A stretch of DNA of 64,000 nt from Chondrosia reniformis (Eukaryota > Porifera > Demospongiae > Chondrillida > Chondrillidae): contig OX359199.1 of the NCBI GenBank assembly GCA_947172415.1, forward strand, positions 4,800,001 to 4,864,000, given 5' to 3'. Shown here piece after piece: positions 1-11,576 of this stretch; the stretch's first letter is position 1; each line of letters begins with the position of its first letter. The notes beneath the pieces were generated by a model. It was given only the letters and a program-made list of their open reading frames with translations. It ran no database searches and was not told the origin of the DNA. The position numbers and the translations under genes were made by a program.

Positions 1-324
1 TTTCCACTAAATATAAATATGGCCATTAGTAAACCTCTGTACAAAGTTTGAGTAAACTTTTATTCTTCTTAATGGAAATGTGATCAATTAAATACCACAC
101 TGTATACATTTTTGCCATATCTAAATAATACACATATGGCACCCACTTTCTTGATAAATACATATCTGTGGCCAATTTCTATTGGTGGTGGCACTTGTAT
201 ACAAAGTATATGGAGTGGGACTTTGAGTTCTAATTGATTAAGCAGCAGTGATGTAGTACGTATGTACGTACGCATGTTACTTTGTATACAAGTGATCAGC
301 TGTGCAATACTATTGATTAATTAT

Positions 325-522
325 CCGTCTCTCTGGGGAGTGTCCTTTTTGAGTAGCCGTCTCTCTGGGGGAGTGTCCTCTTTGAGTAGCCGTCTCTCTG
401 GGGGAGTGTCCTCTTTGAGTAGCCGTCTCTCTGGGGGAGTGTCCTTTTTGAGTAGCCGTCTCTCTGGGGGAGTGTCCTTTTTGAGTAGCCGTCTCTCTGG
501 GGGAGTGTCCCTTCTGAGGGAT
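325..522. repeat. 33-bp minisatellite, about six copies
   Basis: Six head-to-tail copies of a 33-bp unit begin near 325, 358, 391, 424, 457 and 490. They differ mainly at a TTT/CTT position. 33 bp equals 11 codons, so both strands give long repetitive open frames here. The array lies just upstream of a splice acceptor at 589-590 and so most likely sits in an intron. I do not regard the open frames as coding. Bases 1-324 hold nothing I can identify. Confidence 0.9.
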
Positions 523-590
523 TGTCCCTTGTAAGTAGGTAGATAGTCTTTGACAGTATCTTCAGTGTTCTGCCAACCTCCTTACTGTAG

Positions 591-1818
591 CCGGTGGTGT
601 CTTTAGAGGAGAGAGAGAGGCAGAGAGTGGAGGACCTTCGCAGACTGGATGAGCAGCGACAAGCTGAAAAGGAACGAAAACTGAAAGAGAAAAAAGAGAA
701 AAAAGCAAAACAGAGGGAGGAAAGAATGAAAAAGAAATCCACAGAATGCACTAAGGTATTTAGATTTATGCATTTATGAACTACTTCTATGAAGTTAACC
801 TTAAGCTGCTTGCAATCGTAATTATCAATAATGTCTTATTTTCTTTATATTCTGTCAAGGACAACATGAAGATGCAAGTACTGTTTCCTGACACCAAGAG
901 GGCAAGCGAATATGTATCTGAGTCAGCAAAGACTGTTGAAGAGGTAGGCAGAAACTGCTTGTGTGGCCATGTACTATATGCCTAGGCAAGTGGGGGCTTT
1001 CCCAATCCTCATATTCTAGACCCTCTGCTAAATGGGATTTGTAGAACAGTCCAAATAGTGGTAGTTATAAAACGACCTAAGTAATCAATTAGCTACTCTT
1101 CACTTTCCTTTGTTGGTTAGTTCAAGAATCATGGCTCAGTTTACACATGTTGGTATGTATGTATGTACGTAGGTGCAAATTCCATTTTGTACTGAACAGG
1201 TTATTTGACACATAGTGTATTGTTCTGATAAATATTTTTTGTTTGGTTAAGGTTTCTAGAAGATATCATTCTCCTGCTCCTTTTCGTCACCAAAGAAATC
1301 CAGCACACAGCAGAAACCATTCAGATTCTTTACCTCAAAAATATAGTCACCATGGTAACAAGAAATATCGCAGTCATGCAAATCGACTTGGGTCTGACTC
1401 TAGTGTTGTAAGTCCCATTTCAGAAGCACTGGCTTTCAATCCTCAACCACCAGTTCAACAACCATCTAGTCCTAAAACTAAAGCATGGGGAAATCCCCCA
1501 TTACCACCCGAAGCACAAACCATGACATGGAGATCATCAAATAAAGTAAAATCCTCTTCTTCAACTGGTTCCAGTATTCCTTATTCAGCTCCTGGCTCCT
1601 TTGAAAGTTACCAGTCATCTGACATGCTGACTAAATCTCTATCACTGGAGGAAATAGCTACAGGCAATAGTAATAATGAGGAGAGGTGGACACAAGACTC
1701 CCCAACAGAATCCTATGATTCCAAGGACTCGGACCAGTATTACTCTCTGTTTGGATCAGGAGGCAATCGGTCGCCCTTTGGGGTCGGACTGCTGCCAGCC
1801 GGAAACAACATTGAATAA
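591..1818 (+). CDS. 3' part of an unrecognised coiled-coil / low-complexity protein (three exons)
   Basis: Three exons fit together in phase 0: 591-755, 860-943 and 1252-1818, with AG acceptors at 589-590, 858-859 and 1250-1251, GT donors at 756 and 944, and a TAA stop at 1816-1818. The first exon encodes a highly charged Arg/Glu/Lys helix typical of a coiled coil. The second is a short hydrophilic linker. The last (188 residues) is Ser/Pro/Asn-rich and looks disordered, with a serine run near 1555-1575. The start of the gene is not visible; the first exon opens directly after an acceptor, so the gene probably continues left of the window. I do not recognise the family. The exon structure is well supported and the function is unknown. 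It converges on the gene ending at 2811. Confidence 0.7.
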
Positions 1819-2810
1819 CTGGAAACATTTCTTAAACACTTACTTTATTATTAGGACTTAGCTATATATGCAAGTTCTTCTCTTGTTAAGCCTTTTCATA
1901 ATGAAGGATTATTGATCTTGAATGAGTGTTCCTAGTGTACAGAAAAAACAGATTGCACATACGTGCATATAGTATGTATTTTACAGCTGAGCATGAGAAT
2001 AGTCTCCCTATATACGTAAATGCATGACCGATGTAGTTTGATTTACGGGTATTGTATGATAAGTAAAAATATTCACTGGAAAATATTACGCCAAACCAGC
2101 CAAGTGACCGAAGTTTAATCTTCAGGGTATCAGGGTATTGTATGTATACATACAGGCTCCAGAGGTGAAATGGAGCTGACTACATTTATATACCTGAAGG
2201 TAAGCAAGACCAATGTAGGCCACTAGGTTAATATCGATGTAGCACTTCTTATCCCGTGGTTATCTGTCTCAAAAAGTTACATGATGATCAGCTTATCTTG
2301 CAGGTTAGGTGCATTACCACTTGTATTATATAGCTAATTAGCTAATCACATTAGTAATTAGTATATATACACACACCCACATCCATCTAATATGCAGTTT
2401 GAATATGAGCATTGCTGTGGTAATATTGCAAAATCAGAGCACTGATGGTTAATCCTGGTATATACTTGTCCTGCGAGCATTTACTTCTTTTGTATACAAA
2501 TTTGCCTTTTGATATGATATACTTGTGGTTTGGTTATCATTTTGATTACTCATACAATTTATTATAATAATAACTTTTGAAACATCCATCAATACCCATC
2601 CAGCCTATATATGAATACATGAACACATTCATCTACATACATACAAGTATATACATATATATGGATCTGAAACAGTCCAATATACAGGACAGTGAATAAA
2701 TACAAAATGGTTTAATCATTGCTTTCCTCATAATCTGAGCAGCGTTCACTAAAGGTTGGACTATGTACACATTAGCTGTGCTTCCTATATATAAATTTAA
2801 AAGTGTCTCT
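1819..2810. other. Convergent intergenic region
   Basis: About 1 kb between two convergent genes. It holds AT-rich sequence and a fragment near 2085-2130 that resembles the inverted-repeat element described at 32777-32950 (shared blocks of the type CCAGCCAAGTGAC followed by AATCTT). No coding exon is supported. Confidence 0.5.
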
Positions 2811-4418
2811 TTAATTTATCAGAATATTTACACCAGATCGTGCTTCCTGCAGCCATTCAACAATCTCTGAGCAATTAATCTCTATGCTTAAATTCTCTCT
2901 ACTTTCCAGCAACTGAATCTTGAAGATATCCCAGACTAGTGACCTCCCATCTGTCCCTTGGCCTACAAGTAGTGATTCCTGCCCAAAGCTCACTGTGCTA
3001 TTGCAGCTCTCTAAGTAAAACTGAGACAAGAGGGGCCACGACAAAGACAAAGCATTCTTTAGCATCAGTAGCATCTCCTCTGTATACTGGCCACTTTGAC
3101 ACAGGTGAAATGCTTCCAGCTTGATCAAGGAGGAGACTGCATTTAACAGAAAAGAGAATTTCTGATCAATTACGTTGCTCCCACAAGGACCTTGTAAAGA
3201 TAAAATTGTTAAATTTTGACACAGGAAGATTCCAAAATGCCTTTCTGGCGGCTTCAGCTGTTCCACCTTAACAGACTGTGTTTCTGGCACTATAGCACCT
3301 GTTAAAAACACTTGTGATAGTGTATTCATATGTTTGTCAAAAACTGCTTGAATTCCCCTGGAGCACAGGTCAACACGGCGCAGGTCAACAGTTGAAGATG
3401 TCTTTATTTGGACTGATTGAAGTGACTGGCATAGCATGGCCACTGGGTGTTTCAAAATAGAGGCACCTAACATGTTCTTGGGACAGGAAAAGTCATAAAC
3501 CAAGCTCTTTAGATTGGGTAGCAAGGCCACACAACTAGCAAAACCTCCCTTCTCCTCGCTGAGTAGAAATTTTAACATTTCTTTGCTTTCTTCTACCTGG
3601 ATATTCAGTTCAAAAATACATGCATTGGAGCTGGCCCTAAACAAGTCATAATATTCTGAGATCCTATGCTCAGTCAGTAGGAATCCCAGTCCTTGTAGTA
3701 CTTTGGAGTTTGACAAAATAATGGATTTGGCACGCTGTACAGAAACATAAGCAAAGTCTATATAAACTACTTGTATTGGATGACTGGATAACCACTGCAC
3801 AGGTGTTGGGTTTGGAGATAGTAGTTCACAAAGGTAACGCTGTAGCAGCTTATTATGCAAGTCAGGAATTGCACATAAGACTTTAAAAGGAGCAGAAAGA
3901 ACTGACTTCCAAGAAATCTTCCCACTGTCACCTTGCTGAATCAAATAATCAAAGGCGGTGACTCCGGGCGACCTACCCTTGGAAAGCGAGACCAAGGCGT
4001 TTATGGTAGAACCCTCGGGGTCTAGGTGCGCGGGTACACTCACGTGGCTGAGATCTACAGTCACTTCTTCTTGCCAATGGAAGGTCCTTTGAAATAGACC
4101 GTTTAATATAGCAAAGAACGCCTCTTTCTTTAGCCAGGAATGACTTGCGTATCCTTTGAACCAGGCATGCTGCTTCCTTCCAAACTCAATCAAACTAAAA
4201 ATCTTGGCTTCGATTTTTGATGGAGGCTTTCCTTTGATTGTATACACACCACTTATTAGGTACTCAAAGAACACCTGTATCCACAGAAAGGCCTCCCTTT
4301 CTATGGCCTCTTGTATAAGATAGTCACAAATACGTTTCGGAGCCAAAAGAGCAGCTTTCTTGGCATTTAGAGGAGTCGAGAAAATAGCAGAGATACATAG
4401 AGACTTCAACATCAACAT
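2811..4418 (-). CDS. Intronless leucine-rich-repeat-like protein, 535 aa, family not recognised
   Basis: A single open frame runs from ATG at 4418 to TAA at 2811-2813, with no splice signal needed. The N-terminal 110 residues are helical and rich in aromatic residues. The C-terminal half (roughly residues 280-500) shows repeated Leu-x-x-Leu-x-x-Leu stretches with asparagine or cysteine nearby, for example around residues 300-315, 345-360, 415-425 and 445-480, resembling irregular leucine-rich repeats. There is no signal peptide or membrane segment. A length of 535 aa and an uninterrupted frame in an intron-rich neighbourhood suggest either an old retrocopy or a naturally intronless gene. LRRC-type ubiquitin ligase adaptors have this general shape, but I cannot match one. 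It lies head-to-tail with the formin, 280 bp downstream of the formin stop. Confidence 0.75.
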   Translation of the reverse strand: MLMLKSLCISAIFSTPLNAKKAALLAPKRICDYLIQEAIEREAFLWIQVFFEYLISGVYTIKGKPPSKIEAKIFSLIEFGRKQHAWFKGYASHSWLKKEAFFAILNGLFQRTFHWQEEVTVDLSHVSVPAHLDPEGSTINALVSLSKGRSPGVTAFDYLIQQGDSGKISWKSVLSAPFKVLCAIPDLHNKLLQRYLCELLSPNPTPVQWLSSHPIQVVYIDFAYVSVQRAKSIILSNSKVLQGLGFLLTEHRISEYYDLFRASSNACIFELNIQVEESKEMLKFLLSEEKGGFASCVALLPNLKSLVYDFSCPKNMLGASILKHPVAMLCQSLQSVQIKTSSTVDLRRVDLCSRGIQAVFDKHMNTLSQVFLTGAIVPETQSVKVEQLKPPERHFGIFLCQNLTILSLQGPCGSNVIDQKFSFLLNAVSSLIKLEAFHLCQSGQYTEEMLLMLKNALSLSWPLLSQFYLESCNSTVSFGQESLLVGQGTDGRSLVWDIFKIQLLESRENLSIEINCSEIVEWLQEARSGVNILIN

Positions 4419-4697
4419 TCATATTATTATACGTGGCTAATATTGCGAAATCCAGTGGACCTTGTGTAATTTGACGCAATAAGATCCTTTTATTGCGCAA
4501 CGAAAGGGTTTACATGTTTGATTTTTGTAGTTGTGTGATTTCTATTATACCATTATCCATTATTCAATAATGTAGTATATGTATTCAATCATCATTTACA
4601 AATTACATATATATGGTTCCAAATTGAAAAATTGAAAATTAATCAGGTATTGAGTACTTTCAAAACACAGGACCATGCTATTGCACAAGTCCCAGTA

Positions 4698-7600
4698 CTA
4701 GTCAATATCCAGTTGTGATACAGGCTCACTAGACCACGCCTCCTTTGGGATAGGACGACCCAGTGTATCCTTATTCTCAACACTGGCCCCACTAGGCGTC
4801 TCTTCAGGTACTCCTTGGTGATCAGAATGATTACCATTGGGAACTTTGAGGGTTCCACCATCTTCATCAGCTTTACTAGACTCAATGGCAGCTTGTTTGG
4901 CAATCTCCTGCAATTTGGAGAGTTGTAGCCCAGGAACGACTGAACCACGTCTTATGCTTCTCTGCCTCTTTCTCAGACCACGACCAGATGCTCCAGCCTT
5001 TATCTCACTCACAAGTTGGTCCACAATGTCATTGTTGTCATTGTCATCCGGTTGCCATGTTCCTGGGTGCAGACTTGAAGCTTCAAGCCCAATAACTATA
5101 TTTGTTGACTTGGCTTCTTCGGCCTTCTTTCTTTTTGCAGCCTCTCTGCGTTCCTTCTCTAACTTGGCCTTTGCGCGCTTCTCCTCCAAGACCTTCTGTC
5201 TGTGATTCTCCTATATAATAAAGTGCACATTGAACAATTTCTCAAGTGGCATTATGTCATATACAGCTCTAGGCAACACACACCTAATATACTTCAGAAT
5301 TAATCAACTTGGAATAAAAATGGTATCTTTACAGTACTCTTAATCTGTATGTATATACTCATTTTATAATATAAATTATAAATTCATCATTGTACAGTAA
5401 AACTGAATTAGAAGTTATTCCCTTGTGTTTGAACATGGGCCTTATTAGAAATCTGGTCACCAAAGACAACCTGGGCCAGATCTAGTGCAACCCTCATCAC
5501 CTATACCCACAAACACTAAACACTAAGCATTACCTTCTTGGCTTCGTCAATGCTCTTTACAAAAGAGTTGAGGTTGACTAGGACCTCCTCCAACTTGTAT
5601 TTACCTTTGTCTACCACAAAGTATTCTGCCATCTCGCTACTCTTTGCTTGTATGTCATCAACAAGTGCTTGCAAGTCTTCAATCCTAGGTTGTGCCTTAG
5701 AAAGGAAGTCTTCTATTTGTCCCGCAAGGTCCTCTGGAGCACTGGCCTTCTTCTTATCCAAGTCATTAACTTGTCGCTTCAAATCAGCAACCTGGCCCGT
5801 AAGGTATTCAAACTGGAGTCTACTGGCAGATTCAAGATGAGGCAGCTCCTTGGAGACACTCAGGAGATCTTCTTCCTGAGTTTCGCACAATTCTACCACA
5901 TAGTGCAGAACTGTCATGCGAGGGTTGTTTCCTTTGGTGTCCCTCAACTTTGCCAGTGACTCAACAGTAAAACCATAGGCTCCACCTCCATATGTCCCAC
6001 CATTGATGTGGTTACCTGTCATGAGGACCACATAGAGCAACTTGTCTAGAAGGTTGCTATCGAGAACCTCTTGAATGGACTGCTGAAACAGCTTCAAGGC
6101 TGGCTCAATATCGTCAATCCTCTCCCCAAACTCCAGCCTCAGTTGTAGAACAGTGAGCCGTAACGGGTAGCCTGGAGTGGCTACCAATTTTAGGTAGAAG
6201 TCCTCAGCAGTTCCGAGCAGAGCAGGGTCACCTTTATACTCTTGCAGTTGCTCAATCGTACCAGAATCTGGAAGGAGCTTGATAAGGCTCTTCACTTGCT
6301 CTCCTGATATTCTCCCAGCATCGCCGTCTTGTACAATTTTGACGATTGCCTCATTTGTTGTCTTAAACTGTTTGAGGAAGATGTTGACATTAAGGTTAGT
6401 CTTCTGGTCAAGCAGAGACACCTTTTTGGGTTTTGAACTTGTTTTCTTTTCCTCCTTCTCCGACTCTTTCTTTGGATTATCACGAGAAAACATTTCCACC
6501 AACTGGTCTACCTTGATATCAATCTTTAACAGACTACCAGTTGCCTTCTTCCAGACATTCTTTGTTGTTGTTGATTTTATTGTTCTTTCAGGCAGTTTGG
6601 TCCAATTGAGCTTCTTCATTTGCTTAGTTGGTCGGAAGGTTCGGGACTTTTGAAGTTTACAAGCTTCTACATCTCCTGCAATCATACCTGAAACTCCTCC
6701 TGGTGGGGGTGGGGGTACTGGCGCACCTCCTGGTGGGGGTGGGGGTGGTGGTACTCCTCCAGGTGGGGGTGGGGGTGGTGGTACTCCTCCAGGTGGGGGT
6801 GGGGGTGGTGGTACTCCTCCAGGTGGGGGTGGGGGTGGTGGCACTCCTCCTGGTGGGGGTGGGGGTGGTGGCACTCCTCCTGGTGGGGGTGGGGGTGGTG
6901 GTGCTGGAGGAACCATTGAACCACCAGGTGGGGGAGGAGGTGGGGGAGGAGGTGGTGGTGGCAGATTGTTGGCAGGTTCAGATACTTGAGGTTCGCTAAT
7001 CTTGGCTTTTTCCTGTAACTTATTCTCGTGCACAACTGCAAGCATGTCAATTTCAGTTTGAGTCTTCAAAGTAACGGCTGCTGAAATAAAGGCATGAATG
7101 GCTTCCCAAATAGCATCTTTTGGTCCGTCCCCATCTTCAAGAAGAATCAGTTTCTGTAACAGCAACAAAAGGCAGCTTGATCGAGGAGTTGATGACACCT
7201 TGAGAAGCAAAGTAAAACTTTGTTAAAATTAGTGTAGAGGTATACATAGAATAAACGAAATAACTCACTTTAGCAAGAAGCATTTTGAAGGCATCGTCTG
7301 GGTCATGCAGGTCTATTCCTCCAATAGCCTCGAGGTCATCCTGGTCTCCGGCCTTGCTCTCCTCCCAAACAGCCATCTGCGTTTGGAACACCTCGCACTC
7401 CGACTCCCTGGAGGCAGCAATGCTGTCCATTACACCAAGACCTAATTCACAGGGGAGGTGTGTGAGACTAGTAATGTCTCAGAGAATGAAAGGAATAGTG
7501 CCAGACATATAAGACCAAATGATTCATCTTATGTCACAATTGAGTGCACTAATGTACATATTAACTGAAAATTGATGAGGCCTAGGACATGCTGTAATGT

Positions 7601-10200
7601 GTAAAGCGGTCCATGATCTATTCCAAATTGTTTATACATACAATGGAGACCTACGTATATAGCTTACGGGAGCTGGGATCACAAATGATTACGCAATCAA
7701 TAGACTTTATTATACAAGTCACCAAGTTGACATCCATTCAGTGGAAGAGTGAACACCATTAGATAGTAACTATAACATTATGTGATTACCTATGAATTCA
7801 TTTCTGAGATTCATTCGTTCCTTGATACTCTCTGGAGAGTTGATGATGCAATTTATGAGAGCTAAGACTGCAGCTTTGTATTCTTCAGTGCCTGAGTTCT
7901 TCAATTCTTGCACAATCACACTAAATCTATATTGTGTCATGATTGTTTTCTACAACAATAATTCATAAATATATCCAATAATATATGGTGTACACGATTC
8001 ACAAGACAAACAGGAAACTCCCAGGGTCACTGATGAAGGGTGCAATTCCCAGAAACAGCTGTCTGGCCCAGTGGAGAAAGGAAGAAAAGAAGCCTAACTG
8101 TATAACCATACTTTTCAGAATACAGTGTTTTAGATAATTCATGCGTGTTCTACCTATAATTATACAGTGGTGCACATGTGTGTTCTACCTTAAAGTGCTG
8201 AAATGATTCAATGACAGTTGCATGACCTTCCTCTGAGTAGATGCATAAGGCACTAAGCAACTCTATAATCTGCATTTTCAGAAATTGATTGTTTGTATCC
8301 AATTCTACAAGTGAGAGGGAAATAAAACCAGCATCTAATACAAGTGACAAACACATTTACTTTCATAAAATGATGCCATTCAACAACAATTAATAAGGTA
8401 ATATTCTATTAAATAATCAACATTCAATTTTATTAATCATTAAGCTTCTAAACAGCCAATAGAACAATGGAATCGTAACCACAAAACCAGTGGAACTTCT
8501 TAACAACCATAGGCCCAGCTCACAAGGACCAGAGGTCAGACAGTATACAGCCAGAACTGGAACTGGAGGATGAGTTCATTCTGCCATCTTTAATTAGTGC
8601 AGCAAAGAAAGATGGCAAAGTTGGTTCCACAACAAGTGTCTCACATACTGTCCCACATACTGAACAATACCATTCCATAACACATTGCCTAGCAACCAAT
8701 TCTTAGATCTCTTTCAACTTCCCTCTGTACTAACATACACAGTTGTAATATGATATAACTGTATTCAATTGAAAGCCATACACAGATCCAAAAGTACAAT
8801 CTAAATTTATGTAGGTATCCATATACGTATTATACGTATATCAAACAAGATGTTGCGTGGGAATCTATAAGTTATATAGTAACTAAACACTTAGGCATGC
8901 CATAGCAACTGCATGGCCAGTGAGTATGCCAGCTTTGAATCAGTTTAACAGAACACTATAGCAGCTGTGGAATACATTTTCCTAATCACATATGTGTGTG
9001 TGCCCTAGCAGGCAGGCCAACCATGAACTTGTGACACTCAGAGCATGACACTCCAAGTCTTTAAAGCTTTAGGAACTTTAGGAACAGCTAGCCCTTATAT
9101 GAGAAGCTGTACAAGTGTTGGCAGATGATTTTATCAGGTCTTTAGAACATATGTAAATATGGCTTCCTTTAGTCAAAGGGACCCAGTAATACTGTCACAC
9201 ATATGGGCTCATTCAGTACATAATAGAACGAAATATAGCGACCTCCATATATAAAGCGAATACTAAAGAATTAATAATTAGAATAGTACATAGTAAGTCT
9301 TGGCAGAACAAATTAAAATCTGTAACCAACAATATACCATATACCAGCCAATATATTTACCAGTCAAAATATACCAGTAATATACTACGTACATTGAACA
9401 TATAATAAAATGCAAAGGGAATGTATCTCCACTTTTGTTGCATTATGGAGAGGCAAGTGGGAGTTCTTAGTCAAGACTGCTACCCGCAAGCAAGTAGATG
9501 TAAAGTTTGAAGCTATAAAAATCCTTATAAAAGGAAGCTTTGAGCAAAACCGTACAGCAAACAAATAAGTAATCATGATACAAGTAAATTTACTTACTAT
9601 AAGAAATTCTCCCTGTTCTTAACACATAATACAAGTCGATCATGATCTACGCAAATCACTCTACTTTTCTGTTCCTCTAAATGTCAGTCATATCAATAGC
9701 TGTCGTGCACACGTACCCCGCGATCGTGACTTACCCAACACCAAAGTGTAGATGAAGGACCGACCGGAACCCTCGCAAACAAACTCTAGCCCAGCTCGTC
9801 TGTTCATGACTTCCTTCACTGCAGCAACGCAGTGTAGCTGTTCGATCGCATCTAACATGGAAGATGTTCCTCGTTTGCCCAGAGCCGTCAGGGCGGAGAA
9901 GATGGCATTTAAACCATCCTTCTCCAGAAATGTATCGATCCAGGACGAATCCGCACTTTTCAGTCTGTTCTTGAGGCCTCTAAAGTTGAGACCGTGTTGA
10001 AAATATATGATGCACAACTCAGGATCCGCTCCTTCCAAATTAGCAGTTCCTTCCAACTTTTCTGACTGCTTTTTTGGCAAAACGTTGGACTTGGAAAGAG
10101 CTTTCTTCACATTGATCCAAGGCATTTCTCCTTGATCGGATGTAGCACTCTCTTCCGATGGAGTGTGACCTTTTATGTCCAACGATATTTCTGATGTCAT
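4698..10200 (-). CDS. INF2: INF2-type (inverted) formin, about 1030 aa, six exons
   Basis: Exons on the minus strand: 9735-10200 (ATG at 10200), 8189-8304, 7790-7949, 7269-7441, 5534-7198 and 4698-5210 (TAG). All joins keep frame (3093 nt). Residues about 50-330 form the diaphanous inhibitory (armadillo) domain and track the INF2 family closely, including a near-identical block at residues 53-60 (NLEGADPE). Residues about 385-475 are a proline-rich FH1 of repeated seven-proline blocks. Residues about 485-865 are FH2, opening with MKKLNW and containing the LNVNIFLKQF helix. Residues about 920-945 resemble the INF2 WH2/DAD element (DIVDQLVSEI followed by a basic LRKR). In the family, FH2 nucleates and severs actin, and the DID-DAD contact is inhibitory. 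No C-terminal CAAX box is present, so ER prenylation as in one mammalian isoform is not expected. The assignment rests on both ends of the protein. Confidence 0.93.
6700..6965 (-). repeat. 30-bp tandem repeat coding the FH1 polyproline units
   Basis: Within the formin exon, a 30-bp unit repeats about five times almost perfectly, encoding ten-residue blocks of seven prolines followed by Gly-Gly-Val. An imperfect flank continues to 6965. Near-identical codons between units point to recent expansion or homogenisation. The number of profilin-binding sites may therefore vary between alleles. Confidence 0.9.
8005..8120. mobile_element. SINE-like dispersed repeat, copy in formin intron
   Basis: This segment shares a core with 35060-35150, 49106-49341 and 58313-58549: an ACTCCCAGG-type start, ATCACTGATGA-type middle, ATTCCCAGA block and a GCCCAGT(A/G)GAGA-type end. 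The centre (GGTGCAATTCC near 8038) resembles a polymerase III B box at 9 of 11 positions. The element type is inferred; its dispersed repetition is seen directly. Confidence 0.6.
8305..9734. other. Large first intron of the formin gene
   Basis: A 1.43-kb intron between the first and second coding exons. Apart from AT-rich sequence and scattered TACGTA blocks I see no exon, RNA gene or clear repeat in it. Confidence 0.6.
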
Positions 10201-11576
10201 AGCTTAAAATATATTGAATTTCTTATCAGATCAAAATTATTAACGGGTAACGCGCTTTTCCAAAATAGCTTGACAGACAATCAGTTCACTTGACAACCTA
10301 AGGAATGCAATCTGTCTGTAACAGATATAATTATGGTATGCGAAGTACTACGTATAATGTTCCGTATTTGTGAACATGTTCATGTTGGGGGGAAAACAAG
10401 GTTGTCATTTTCACATGATAGAATCCTCTACTGTTATACCCAAAGTTATATTTTCCACCTACAAACTTGCAACAAAAACCAAAGATGGTATCACTTTCGT
10501 GTAGACTGTGGACTCTATGAATACAATTATTACAGAGGTGTTGTGTACATATTTGTAGTCTAGCTATACAAACTAGACCACACAACAAACATAGTCGGCT
10601 TCACCTACTATAATGGTAAAGGTCTAGTTTAGATTGTGTTAATTGATCTTCTAATTCAGCACATTGAGAACTTGGCTATATTGATCCCATGGGTCTTCAT
10701 CAGCAGTATGGTATTAAAAGTATGCATTTGTGTAAAGTGAAAGTTGTAAAGAAAATGGAAATGAAATACAAGTTGGAAATAGAAAATTTTGTCAGCAAGA
10801 AAATATATAAGCTCCAAGTACATATGTAAATATGTCTTAAAAGTGAAAATGGTTAAAGAAGAGGGTTCAGTGGAGAAACATACACCAACTATATATACAG
10901 GTGGACAATCTTCAAATAGCCCTCAATCGGGTATCACAGTAATCATCATGCCATGTTCAGGCCACCTGAAAACGGCTGGTAAGTTCACCTACAAACATGC
11001 ATGATATGTGTGTATATATCAATAGGAATTTGTGACATTCTAAATAAAAAGGAAATACCTACCTAGATAATATAAGTAATCATACATTCCAATAATATCG
11101 TAATACCATTTGTGCCTTATTCTATTGGTTGATACAATAGAAGTTCTGACTCGCTGCACAACCCAAAATTATTCAATAGCGTGATACTTGCAATAGGATA
11201 GCATGAATGACCGATAAACAAGTATACTGGAATACCACACAGCTGGTACAATTGTTGGCAGAATGTATTTGAATTTGGAGATTTAGTGGTCATGCATGGA
11301 TTCTTTGTACAGTATTTCAGCTGTTTGTTCATAGGGTAGATATATTCTCCAACAATTAGGTGGTTCATAAATTAACTCTCCAAACAGCCAAACCACTATG
11401 TAATATTGAATAATTTCATTTTTCATTTGGCTTGCATGTTTAATATGTGAGCCTGCCTAGAATTATTTAAAGAAGTAAGGCATTATTTATAAAGGTTAGC
11501 TGTTTTTGTTAAACACTTTGTGTGTAAAGATGATTATGAGTTTGGCTGCTAGGAATTGAACTTGCAAAGTAATGGA
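10201..11576. other. Intergenic region between formin and SUFU
   Basis: About 1.4 kb upstream of the formin ATG and downstream of the SUFU stop. The formin promoter should lie near 10200-10300. Short open frames around 10330-10590 overlap on both strands and have no splice or family support. Nothing else is recognised. Confidence 0.5.

Noticed and set aside
262-751. Long repetitive open frames on both strands over the 33-bp minisatellite
   Set aside because: They arise because 33 is a multiple of three. The array lies upstream of a splice acceptor, and the frames have no family features.
6628-7050. Val/Gly-rich and His/Pro-rich frames overlapping the formin
   Set aside because: These are the other frames of the FH1 polyproline repeat.
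10331-10588. Overlapping 76-85 codon frames on both strands
   Set aside because: There are no splice signals, no recognisable peptide, and opposite-strand frames overlap over the same bases.
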